Assembly (NCBI GenBank): GCA_001939145.1
Contig: LSRX01000365.1
Span: forward strand, 360,374 to 424,373
Direction of reading: 5' to 3'
DNA from: Symbiodinium microadriaticum
Lineage: Eukaryota; Sar; Dinophyceae; Suessiales; Symbiodiniaceae
DNA: 64,000 nt
This document shows, one piece after another, positions 1 to 9,453 of the stretch (within the stretch, counting starts at the first letter, position 1; the number at the start of each line of letters is the position of its first letter). The notes beneath the pieces are model-generated. The model saw only the letters and a program-made list of their open reading frames with translations. It made no database searches and had not been told where the DNA came from. The translations under genes were made by a program, and so were the position numbers.

Positions 1-18
1 GGGGCCAACACCACCGCC

Positions 19-76
19 ACCAGCAGCAGCAGCAGCAGCAGCAGCATTGCAGCACTGCTGTGGCAGCAGCATGACG
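19..76. repeat. CAG-rich trinucleotide microsatellite
   Basis: About eight CAG triplets in a row followed by imperfect CAG/CTG triplets. No reading frame around it is convincing. Confidence 0.6.
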
Positions 77-353
77 CTTCCGGCTCATGGGTGGAGATTT
101 CCAAGAGCCTGACTTTTTTTTTTGCTTTAGCTAGGAACTACACGCACCCACAGCCAGCAGGCAGCAGACTTGACACCACAAGCACCCAGAAGACAGCCAG
201 CAGCAGGAGCAGCAGCAGCAGAAGTGTTGGGGGCCTACATGTCGAATACCCACAACCTGAACCGCACCCTGACATGACCGTCCCATCCCAGGCTTGCATC
301 GGGTGAACCAGCCTGGCATCTTCTGTGACTCGCTGCTGCTGCCGAATCCGAAC

Positions 354-1187
354 ATGGCTCAGGAACCCGTCGCTGTGCTGTCGAAGCAGCACATCAGGGC
401 GCTTCTCTCGCCGCAGGCGTTGAGGTTCCACTTGGGGAACGTGTCTGAGGCAAGGCCAGCGCCAACAGCGACGCCGCTGCCAGAACCCACGAACATTGGT
501 AACCGCGAACCTGCGCATGGTGCGGCCCCAGACACCGCCAGTCCCGCTGCGGTGGAAGCCCCGCCACCAGCAGGTCTGCTGGCTGCAGGCTCTTGTGGTG
601 CAGCCATGCTGCCAGGCATGAGTACATCTCCAGGCCGTCCTGACCTTTTGTTTTAATTGCACTCAAATGTGCTCACGCTCTTCGCGCGTTCTGTGCCATG
701 TGTTTGTTGCCTGGGTCCAGTCATTCAATCGTGTGCGCCAGGCGCCGCTGGGCCTGGCCTGGCGATGCCTCCGGCGCCCTTGCCATCTGCAGTGCCAGCA
801 AGTGGAGTGCCGCCACCGAACGTGGCCCCTCAAGCTGCGATCGCTGCCCCATCCGACAGCGAAGAGGAAAAGGAACCCGAGCCGCAGTTGCCCTACAAGA
901 TCTGCCAGGACCCTTCGACCCAGGCCTTCTTTGTCCAGGACGTAGCGACTGGTGAGACGAGTGGGCTGTCCGCTGGCCCGACCGATTGGGCACTCGTACA
1001 GGAACTCAAGGCCACCGTGGGTTCCATGAACACCCTAAACCCTAAACCCTAAGGTTCAGCATCCTGCCGTCAGGAGACATCAAAGTATTACCTGCAGTAC
1101 TTTGTCGGCAGCCGATCGAATGCTCACAAGCCGCTGTGGGTCCACAAGCTGTTCGGACGCACAGCCTTTGCCTCAACGCCGTCATAA
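354..1187 (+). CDS. Three-exon hypothetical protein (exons 354-621, 742-953, 1074-1187)
   Basis: Not recognised. The phases agree across both introns and give a 197-residue protein. Exon 1 (from MAQEPVAVLSK) ends before GTACAT in phase 1. Exon 2 starts after GTGCGCCAG and runs through an acidic stretch (SDSEEEKEPEP) into LPYKICQDPSTQAFFVQDV, which has the feel of the second half of a WW domain (weak). Exon 3 adds KYYLQYFVGSR and KPLWVHKLFGRTAF, then TAA. The second intron only keeps frame if it starts with GA and ends with AG, and the pentamer GAGAC is repeated at both borders. GA donors and border repeats are known oddities of dinoflagellate introns. Residues 1-130 are Pro/Ala-rich and probably disordered. 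The true start could lie upstream; I chose the first Met that opens an unbroken run. Confidence 0.5.
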
Positions 1188-1756
1188 TCAAGAAGACAAG
1201 TTAGCAGTTGAAGTTGTCAAACAAAGCGCTGGCCTTGCAGAGACCTGCTGTGTCTCTGAGCTAGCTGTCTGCATAAGGTCTCCGAGTCAGGCGCTGTTGC
1301 AACGGCATGGGTCTCAGCCTGAAATGCCCCGCAAATTCTAATCCCGGGCACTCGAGGCCAAGCCGCCTCCGCCAACGCCTGTGACTACAGCAGCATTTGC
1401 CTCAGGTCTTGCACTTTGCAGTGAGCTTTCCAGTAAATTTAGCCCCGCATATTCTAATCCCCGGCACTCGAGGCCAATCCGGCTCCGACAGCGGCTGTTA
1501 CAGCAGAAGCATTTGCCTCAGGTCTTGCGACTTTGCAGTGAGCTTTCCAGTAAATTTATCCCTTGTCTGCAGAGGTTGCGGAGCCAGGCGCTGCTGGAAC
1601 GGCATCAGCCTGAAATGCCCCGCATATTCTAATCTCTTTGCTGTGTAAGTGTATCCGGGCACTCGAGGCCAATCCGCCTCCGAATCCGGATGAGGCCACA
1701 GAGCGAGCATTTGCTGCAGCCTCGTAGTCGGGTGTTCTAGGAAACTGTTTTCTGTA
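1188..1756 (+). repeat. Decayed tandem exon-like cassettes
   Basis: At least two and a half copies of a unit whose starts lie near 1331, 1447 and 1621. Each has an acceptor-like CGGGCACTCGAG|GCCAA, then codons reading AxPxPTxxVTxxAFASGLA, then a GTGAGCTTTCCAGTAAATTTA block and a CCCGCATATTCTAAT block. Spacing between the CTCGAG marks is 116 and 205 bases. Stops interrupt every long frame, so this looks like duplicated exon-plus-intron segments rather than one CDS. It may be the 3' part of the upstream gene or a decayed neighbour. Confidence 0.5.
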
Positions 1757-4258
1757 GCAACAGCAACAGCAACACCAGCACCACCAGCACCACCAGCACC
1801 ACCACCAGCACCACCACCACCACCAGCACCACCAGCACCACCAGCACCACCAGCACCACCAGCACCACCAGCACCACCAGCACCACCAGCACCACCAGCA
1901 CCACCAGCACCACCAGCACCACCAGCACCACCAGCACCACCAGCACCACCAGCACCACCAGCACCACCAGCACCACCAGCACCACCAGCACCACCAGCAC
2001 CACCAGCACCACCAGCACCACCAGCACCACCAGCACCACCAGCACCACCAGCACCACCAGCACCACCAGCACCACCAGCACCACCAGCACCACCAGCACC
2101 ACCAGCACCACCAGCACCACCAGCACCACCAGCACCACCAGCACCACCAGCACCACCAGCACCACCAGCACCACCAGCACCACCAGCACCACCAGCACCA
2201 CCAGCACCACCAGCACCACCAGCACCACCAGCACCACCAGCACCACCAGCACCACCAGCACCACCAGCACCACCAGCACCACCAGCACCACCAGCACCAC
2301 CAGCACCACCAGCACCACCAGCACCACCAGCACCACCAGCACCACCAGCACCACCAGCACCACCAGCACCACCAGCACCACCAGCACCACCAGCACCACC
2401 AGCACCACCAGCACCACCAGCACCACCAGCACCACCAGCACCACCAGCACCACCAGCACCACCAGCACCACCAGCACCACCAGCACCACCAGCACCACCA
2501 GCACCACCAGCACCACCAGCACCACCAGCACCACCAGCACCACCAGCACCACCAGCACCACCAGCACCACCAGCACCACCAGCACCACCAGCACCACCAG
2601 CACCACCAGCACCACCAGCACCACCAGCACCACCAGCACCACCAGCACCACCAGCACCACCAGCACCACCAGCACCACCAGCACCACCAGCACCACCAGC
2701 ACCACCAGCACCACCAGCACCACCAGCACCACCAGCACCACCAGCACCACCAGCACCACCAGCACCACCAGCACCACCAGCACCACCAGCACCACCAGCA
2801 CCACCAGCACCACCAGCACCACCAGCACCACCAGCACCACCAGCACCACCAGCACCACCAGCACCACCAGCACCACCAGCACCACCAGCACCACCAGCAC
2901 CACCAGCACCACCAGCACCACCAGCACCACCAGCACCACCAGCACCACCAGCACCACCAGCACCACCAGCACCACCAGCACCACCAGCACCACCAGCACC
3001 ACCAGCACCACCAGCACCACCAGCACCACCAGCACCACCAGCACCACCAGCACCACCAGCACCACCAGCACCACCAGCACCACCAGCACCACCAGCACCA
3101 CCAGCACCACCAGCACCACCAGCACCACCAGCACCACCAGCACCACCAGCACCACCAGCACCACCAGCACCACCAGCACCACCAGCACCACCAGCACCAC
3201 CAGCACCACCAGCACCACCAGCACCACCAGCACCACCAGCACCACCAGCACCACCAGCACCACCAGCACCACCAGCACCACCAGCACCACCAGCACCACC
3301 AGCACCACCAGCACCACCAGCACCACCAGCACCACCAGCACCACCAGCACCACCAGCACCACCAGCACCACCAGCACCACCAGCACCACCAGCACCACCA
3401 GCACCACCAGCACCACCAGCACCACCAGCACCACCAGCACCACCAGCACCACCAGCACCACCAGCACCACCAGCACCACCAGCACCACCAGCACCACCAG
3501 CACCACCAGCACCACCAGCACCACCAGCACCACCAGCACCACCAGCACCACCAGCACCACCAGCACCACCAGCACCACCAGCACCACCAGCACCACCAGC
3601 ACCACCAGCACCACCAGCACCACCAGCACCACCAGCACCACCAGCACCACCAGCACCACCAGCACCACCAGCACCACCAGCACCACCAGCACCACCAGCA
3701 CCACCAGCACCACCAGCACCACCAGCACCACCAGCACCACCAGCACCACCAGCACCACCAGCACCACCAGCACCACCAGCACCACCAGCACCACCAGCAC
3801 CACCAGCACCACCAGCACCACCAGCACCACCAGCACCACCAGCACCACCAGCACCACCAGCACCACCAGCACCACCAGCACCACCAGCACCACCAGCACC
3901 ACCAGCACCACCAGCACCACCAGCACCACCAGCACCACCAGCACCACCAGCACCACCAGCACCACCAGCACCACCAGCACCACCAGCACCACCAGCACCA
4001 CCAGCACCACCAGCACCACCAGCACCACCAGCACCACCAGCACCACCAGCACCACCAGCACCACCAGCACCACCAGCACCACCAGCACCACCAGCACCAC
4101 CAGCACCACCAGCACCACCAGCACCACCAGCACCACCAGCACCACCAGCACCACCAGCACCACCAGCACCACCAGCACCACCAGCACCACCAGCACCACC
4201 AGCACCACCAGCACCACCAGCACCACCAGCACCACCAGCACCACCAGCACCACCAGCA
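1757..4258. repeat. 2.5-kb satellite of a 9-bp unit (AGCACCACC)n
   Basis: Opens with a few CAGCAA and irregular ACC/AGC units, then is essentially perfect AGCACCACC from about 1825 to 4258, about 270 copies. No stop exists in any of the six frames of the unit, so long apparent ORFs (Ala-Gly-Gly, Cys-Trp-Trp or Val-Leu-Val on the minus strand) are artefacts of composition. The array ends at an N, so its true length is unknown. Confidence 0.95.
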
Positions 4259-4259
4259 N

Positions 4260-4328
<69 letters not shown>

Positions 4329-4410
4329 ACAGCAGCAACAACAGCAGCAGCAGCAGCAACAACGACAACGGCGAAGACGACGACCACAGCAACAACAGCA
4401 AGCACATCAC
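4260..4410. repeat. (CAGCAA)n hexanucleotide tract
   Basis: About ten CAGCAA hexamers to 4326, grading into CAA/CAG triplets and CGACAACGG-type variants up to about 4410. It begins directly after the N at 4259, so its junction with the 9-bp satellite is an assembly join. The reverse complement (TTGCTG)n occurs at 5637-5935, beyond the next gene. Confidence 0.9.
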
Positions 4411-4573
4411 TGGCAGCAGCCGCAAAAAGCAACAGCAACCATTTTTGTGCTTGGGTGAGGACTTTTGCAAGTGGGTGACAGGAGACAGATGGACAAGTCC
4501 TTGTGAATGTGAGCTGCCGCAGTTTCCTCGCAAGCATCCTGACGCGTGCATCTAATCTTCTGCTTGTGCTGCC

Positions 4574-5110
4574 ATGTCCGATCGCGGAAGCACCGCTGAG
4601 CCGAAGCAGCGTTGCCTGGTCCCTACGTGGAGCGACTCTACAACGGGGCTCTCAGACGAGATTGCCGCTATGCGGCTTTCTGGAAAGAAAGGAACAGACA
4701 AGGCCAGCATTCGCAGCGACCGTGCAAGCCCTGGAAAGTCTTCGCGCAGTGCCCCACCGCAGCTTTCCCAGGAGCTTGCTGCTTCCGAGACTTCCATCGG
4801 TCAGGGCAGCCCAGAAAAGCGGACACTCAAGGTGAGCGATGTGAGCAGCCCTGCGCAGAAGCGGGACCGGGAGGTATGCAAGGAGGCAGTGACCACACCG
4901 CCCAATCGCAGACCTCCAGTAACGACGCCTGTGCGCCCTACCAAAAGCAAGAAGCGCCGCATCACAGAGCTTGAGGAAGAGTCGCCGATCCCAGCAAAGA
5001 GCCGATGTGCGCTGCGGCGACGCTTGACGCCGGAAGTGCTCGAAGAGCACGACATGTCATATCGGACGCCGGAGTCAGCGCTGTGCCCGAGGCGTTGCAA
5101 GAGGAACTAG
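4574..5110 (+). CDS. Basic, Ser/Thr-Pro-rich hypothetical nuclear protein
   Basis: A single open frame of 178 codons with an ATG and a TAG stop. The product is hydrophilic and low in aromatic residues. It has many SP/TP pairs (ASPGKS, SSPAQK, TTPPNR, TPVRPT, SPIPAK) like cyclin-dependent-kinase sites, and a basic cluster TKSKKRRITELEEESPIP near residues 120-137 that reads as a nuclear-localisation signal. A second basic tail, CPRRCKRN, closes the protein. No folded domain is recognised; it is probably disordered. It lies between two hexanucleotide tracts of opposite sense. The ATG follows a short stretch without AG, so the trans-splice acceptor is not obvious. Confidence 0.5.
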   Translation: MSDRGSTAEPKQRCLVPTWSDSTTGLSDEIAAMRLSGKKGTDKASIRSDRASPGKSSRSAPPQLSQELAASETSIGQGSPEKRTLKVSDVSSPAQKRDREVCKEAVTTPPNRRPPVTTPVRPTKSKKRRITELEEESPIPAKSRCALRRRLTPEVLEEHDMSYRTPESALCPRRCKRN

Positions 5111-5636
5111 TGTACTGTTGCTCCATGTCAGGTGCATCATGATTTTGGCTCAGCCAAAGACTGTACAGAATGAAAGACCAAGCGGGATTGGGGTTCGGAC
5201 CGCAGCAGTAAAAGCATACACGACGGCAGGCTGCAGTAGTCTAACAGAACATCGACTTGGTTCGTTACCTCCTCTGCTTGTGGACCAAACGGATACAAAT
5301 TCATCAGATGCCCATCAGGAGCCAGAGCAAGGCATCAGCGACAGCAGGGCCAAGGCATGTAGCGTGCAGGTTAGGTTTAAAGTCTAGGCAGCTCCGATGC
5401 AAATGAACATAGCCTTTGCTGACCGGAGGCAGAGGAAGGCCGCGAAGCCACCGTTTCGCGCTGAGGGATGTGCTTTTTAGGAGTTGCTCCGTTGAGGAGA
5501 GCCCCCGTATCGAGGCTGTATCGGAGCCCCCGGCTACGGTCACACCCAAGGCCATTTCAACTTTTAGAGGAGAAAGCAGTTTGCATGTTGCTAAATCATT
5601 GAGGCAGATATTGAAGCATGAGGGTATATGTTAACT
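5111..5636 (+). other. Intergenic/intronic stretch with a spliced-leader-like 11-mer
   Basis: No convincing gene. Positions 5142-5152 read ATTTTGGCTCA, which equals an internal stretch of the dinoflagellate spliced leader and may be a truncated relic. Positions 5461-5610 hold the first, weakest copy of the cassette array described separately. Confidence 0.3.
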
Positions 5637-5740
5637 TGTTCTTGTTCTTGTTGTTGTTGTTGCTGTTGCTGCTGTTGCTGCTGTTGCTGTTGTTGCTGTT
5701 GTTGCTGTTGTTGCTGTTGCTGTTGTTGCTGTTGTTGCTA

Positions 5741-5821
<81 letters not shown>

Positions 5822-6560
5822 TTGTTGTTGTTGTTGTTGTTCTTGTTGTTCTTGTTGTTCTTGTTGTTCTTGTTGTGCTTGTCGTTGTTGTTGTTGTTGT
5901 TGTTGTTGTTCTTCTTCTTCTTGTTCTTGAACGTTGTGGTTGATTTTTGTTGTTGTTGCTAAGTACTTGCCGAAGTCCGAAGCCATGAAACATAGCTAGA
6001 CACAGCCGTTGCCGTGAAGGATACGGTTTCGAAACTCTTGCGGCCTTGGAATAGGAACTGAGATCAGGGATGAGAGCCTTCGTGCGAAGGCTCCGGCGAT
6101 CGGCCCGCCCAAAGCTGGGGCAACTGGCAAGGTCAGGTCAGGGAACAGTTTGCACGTTATGTTGAGATGAGAGATCAAACTGTTGAACTATTGTTGTTGG
6201 ACGCGTGGACTTTTATTTGAAATCTAGGCTTTTCCGACGCAGCTGAAAACAGCCGTTGCCGACAAGTTTGTTTTGGAACTAGACCAGTGACGGGAGCCCT
6301 CGTGCAAGGCTCCTGTCCCCAAGCCACCGGCGGCCGTCCCGACGACCAAAGCTGGGGCAGCTCCCAAGGCAAAGTCAAGGAACAGCTTGCATGTTAGTGT
6401 TAGTACACAGGACCTGGTTGAGCCAGCTTTGCTGCAGACGTCCGTCAGTACGATGCTCTCGCAGCTACTGTTCCTGAGGTGAAGGCTGCCGCGGCCAAAG
6501 GTGGGCCAACGGCCAAGGCACGTCTTGAAACAGTTTGCGTGTTGTGTTGAAGGCTGGGAA
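5461..6560 (+). repeat. Array of degenerate exon-like cassettes ending in NSLHV-type codons
   Basis: Four related segments share the same 3' block, AACAGYTTGCRYGTT, at about 5577, 6147, 6385 and 6533. Where readable the cassettes encode Lys/Ala/Pro-rich peptides: AKAPAIGPPKAGATGK in the second, CKAPVPKPPAAVP and TTKAGAAPKAKS in the third, VKAAAAKGGPTAKA in the fourth. Each NSLHV-like block is followed by GTTAT/GTTAG, which could be a splice donor. Spacing between copies 2, 3 and 4 is about 238 and 148 bases. They may be alternative or duplicated exons of the gene that continues at 6736, or dead copies. Confidence 0.45.
5637..5935. repeat. (TTGCTG)n / (TTG)n tract
   Basis: Starts as TTG/CTG mixtures, is nearly pure TTGCTG from about 5742 to 5820, then TTG with TTC interruptions. 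Poly-Leu, poly-Cys and poly-Gln frames here are by-products. Complementary in sequence to the tract at 4260-4410. Confidence 0.9.
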
Positions 6561-6710
6561 TCAGTTTAGGTCCGATATTGACAGGAGGGTTTTTCAGAGT
6601 GACGCTCATGTGGCTCATGTCTGCAACCCTGTTCTGCTCTCCGTCCGTGACGAATTAAATTGGCTGTCGCGGCTCAGGCTCTGAGCATAGTTTTCCAGGT
6701 GCCGGTACCG

Positions 6711-6735
6711 TGCGCCACCCTTGCAGGCGGATTGA
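6711..6735 (+). promoter_or_regulatory. Putative trans-splice acceptor and 9-nt 5' UTR
   Basis: CGCCACCCTTGCAG|GCGGATTGA directly precedes the ATG at 6736. An in-frame TGA sits in the 9 nucleotides between the AG and the ATG, so the ATG cannot be internal to a longer coding exon in this frame. In dinoflagellates the spliced leader is added at such an AG. This supports the chosen start but is only a pattern match. Confidence 0.3.
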
Positions 6736-7710
6736 ATGGAAGGGGCTCGTCCTACGCGGATACCCGGCACCCCGCTGGGTGGCGAGAGGCCACTGCGGGA
6801 TAGTGCTGAGAGGCCGGCTGCCTCAAGTGAGGCAGCTGTCCTGCCTAGGCGGAACCGGAACCGCAAGCGGCGGCAACCTGGCAGCAGCATGCCAATGAGT
6901 GGGGAAAGCATCGATGCCGCACATACAGCATCTACAAGTGAGGTGAGGCCAGCCGGCGACACAGCTGTCTCGGACGAGGTTGCTGTTCGTCGTCGTCCAG
7001 CAATACGCTTTGGGAACACTGAGATGAGAAGGCCTGTGGCTCCAGAGGGGAGCCCGTTGCGTTTCAGCAGCGACGAGGATGGGGAGAGCGCTGGCAGGGG
7101 TCGCGAGGCGGATGCTACTACTTCCGAGCTTAGGGAGCACCAGGATGCGAGCAACAGCCCGCTCTCGATGCTGGAAAGCCCTGACAGCGACGACCACGGA
7201 AAGAACACTGGTCCCGCGTTGGATGCTGCTGCTTGCATTCTTGGGAGGCAGGAGGATGCCAGCCGCAGCCCTATACCCTCTATCTTCTTCAGCTCCGAAG
7301 AGGAGGCTGCTTGCGAGCCTGGGCGGCAGCAGGATGCCGAGGAGGCACCCCGCAGCAGGACCACCAGCTACGCGGGCAGCGATGATGTCCCATTCCCACC
7401 GTCGGATGCGGAAAGTGCTGAGATGGATCGCACAAGTGCTCCACCAGGACCTCCGCCACCACAGCCGTGCTACACAGCCGCAGGCCGTGCTCCAAAAGGA
7501 CCTCCGCCACCGCAGCCGTGCTACACAGCCGCAGCCCGTGCTCCAAAAGGACCTCCGCCACCGCAGCCGTGCTACACAGCCGCAGCCCGTGCTCCAAAAG
7601 GACCTCCGCCACCGCAGCCGTGCTACACAGCCGCAGGCCGTGCTCCAAAAGGACCTCCGCCACCGCAGCCGCGCTGCGACACAGCCACAAGCCCACGTCC
7701 AACCCCGTGA
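6736..7710 (+). CDS. Acidic protein with C-terminal GPPPPQP repeats
   Basis: A 324-residue open frame, not recognised as a family. Residues 1-55 are basic (RRNRNRKRRQPGS, a likely nuclear signal). Residues 60-235 are Ser/Asp/Glu-rich with recurrent blocks of the type GRxxDAxxSxxS and SSDEDGES / SSEEEAAC, themselves an old internal duplication. From residue 238 to near the end there are four full copies and one partial copy of a 17-residue unit, GPPPPQPCYTAAARAPK, encoded by 51-bp repeats at 7447-7650 and onward. Polyproline ligands for SH3, WW or EVH1 domains look like this, but no partner can be named. A TGA ends the frame. The immediate upstream TGA and an AG 9 bases before the ATG favour this start. 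Confidence 0.5.
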   Translation: MEGARPTRIPGTPLGGERPLRDSAERPAASSEAAVLPRRNRNRKRRQPGSSMPMSGESIDAAHTASTSEVRPAGDTAVSDEVAVRRRPAIRFGNTEMRRPVAPEGSPLRFSSDEDGESAGRGREADATTSELREHQDASNSPLSMLESPDSDDHGKNTGPALDAAACILGRQEDASRSPIPSIFFSSEEEAACEPGRQQDAEEAPRSRTTSYAGSDDVPFPPSDAESAEMDRTSAPPGPPPPQPCYTAAGRAPKGPPPPQPCYTAAARAPKGPPPPQPCYTAAARAPKGPPPPQPCYTAAGRAPKGPPPPQPRCDTATSPRPTP

Positions 7711-8825
7711 CTCCACTGGGTGCGAGGATGCGTCGGGCAGTGCAGGTTGCAAGTTCCTAGCTAGGCTCGCTGTTTCGGAAGACCAGCCAGCCGGATTGTG
7801 CACCGGCCTTTTTTTCCTTCGAAACCTGAGTCCGCATCTGCAAGAAAAGACTGTGCACGTGCAGAGCCAAGTCTTGGAACTGGAGGTTGAAAGATTTCAC
7901 AACATCCTGTCGTCCTTGACTCCTTGTTGACACCCTGCTGCCACCTGGAAAGGTGTGTGATATGCTACCTAGTTTTCTTAGGCCTGGGTTGTCCTCCAGA
8001 TCCTTACAAAGACAAGTTATTTAATATCTGATTGCAGACCCCGGCCCTGCATCCCAACCTTCCCCACCAAAGCGGAGGCGCCAGAGGTGGACCTGATCGA
8101 GCCCTGAGAAGTGGGCGGCTGTATTTTTCCATGAGGTCTGATCCGTTCTTGCTGCTGAAGCGTATTTTGATCAGTGCCGCTTGAAATCCAAGCAAGCCAT
8201 CATGCCGTCATCTGTCTGCGACTCTAGCCGTTAGCACGTTGGAGGAGCGAAACACTTACGAGTCAGTAGGTCTTTAGGGTTTAAGGGTTTAGAGGTTAAG
8301 GGTTTATTAATGGGTGAAGGGTTTAAGGAAGTAACCATACCGTTCCACTTAGCTGTGCTCTCCAGCAGCCTGCGACGGCAACGAGCCAGAGTTTTGTGTA
8401 GCTGTGCCGGACCACGGCAACCGGTGCCACGTGCGAAACGAATCTGCGACAGCCCTGCATGCCTGTACTCTGTTCAGACACATCAGCCTTTCGCCTCTGA
8501 CCCAAGGCCCTCACGCATCAGGAGCACGCGCAGAAGTTTGCGTGCTTGCGCACAGAAGAGTGACGTGGATGAATATGTCAGACAGACAGACGGCATAAGT
8601 TGCGCGAGACTGTCCGTGCTGTTGCTTTAGCAGCCGTAATTGTGCAATCGGAAGCACTGGAGCAGGAGTAATCCGGGAAATCAGGAGGACGGCACACTGG
8701 CCCGGAAATCCAAACGAAATTTGAAGCACGTGCAAGTGCCTTGGCCACATCGTGAAAAAATCAGCCTATGGATTCCTGTGGAGTCTGTTGATGCGTCTTG
8801 ATTTTGAGCGCGGACACCAGAGGTC
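7711..8825 (+). other. Spacer with a small telomere-like island
   Basis: No convincing coding region. Positions 8272-8334 contain four to five degraded TTTAGGG/TTTAAGG units. The rest is unremarkable mixed-composition sequence. Confidence 0.4.
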
Positions 8826-8993
8826 ATGATCCGTGCCATCAATTCCAACTTCAAGAGCTGCACTGGCAGTGATCTATCCTTCTTCGTTCCCACTGAGCGC
8901 CTGGAGTACAGAGTTGGCACCATGCAGTTGGAGCCTCCTTCCGCAAAGATGCGGCCACTCTTGGTCTGTGCATCTCGACATGCAGGCTTATGA
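8826..8993 (+). CDS. Candidate short coding exon (MIRAINSNF...)
   Basis: A 55-codon frame beginning MIRAINSNFKSCTGSDL and continuing SFFVPTERLEYRVGTMQ. It reads like genuine protein in composition and codon use, while the other frames here do not. A GT donor inside (CTCTTG|GTCTGTG, about 8970) could end it earlier. It lies 460 bases before the next good exon on the same strand and may be the first coding exon of that gene. Confidence 0.35.
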   Translation: MIRAINSNFKSCTGSDLSFFVPTERLEYRVGTMQLEPPSAKMRPLLVCASRHAGL

Positions 8994-9453
8994 GTTTCAA
9001 GAAGCATGCAGTTCACTTTCGGGACCATCTGCGGGCAGGGCTCCACAGTCGTCTCAGGCAGCGGACCAGGAGAAGGTTGGGGTGAAGGCTTGGAAGCTGT
9101 TGAGCACCAAAATAAGATGCATGTTTCTTCCGGACTGTTGCCACGGATCGTGGAACGACACAAGTGCCGCGCTCAGCCTGAAACGAATCGGCATGTTCAC
9201 TAGAGATTCTGTTAGACTGTCAAGTTGTTTTCCAGCAATTTTAACGGTTGCCGGGTCGTTGTTTTCGAAGCAATTTCACTCAGGAAACGCTTTGTCGCGG
9301 GCCGGCCAAGCTGTGACGACGCTGAAGGCAACAATCCTATCGGCGTGTGCACACGGACCGTCGCTGGGATGCATAATAACTAAAATGCTTACTTGCCTCG
9401 GTTTTGCAAACCTGAGGTTTCAAGGTGGAGCCACGTGGCTCTCCAAGCAGGAC

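Noticed and set aside
1498-4551. Very long minus-strand open frames (Ala-Gly-Gly, Cys-Trp-Trp, Val-Leu-Val polymers) across the satellite
   Set aside because: The 9-bp unit has no stop in any of six frames, so openness carries no information. The flanking ends are not protein-like, and the frames span an N.
5618-5993. Poly-Leu, poly-Cys and poly-Gln frames in the TTGCTG tract
   Set aside because: Compositional; no protein-like sequence joins either end.
7079-7930. 283-codon plus-strand frame overlapping the proline-repeat gene, and its minus-strand partners
   Set aside because: The repeats make all frames open. The chosen frame has acidic/SD-rich blocks and a clean start; the others read as Arg/His/Ser shadow.
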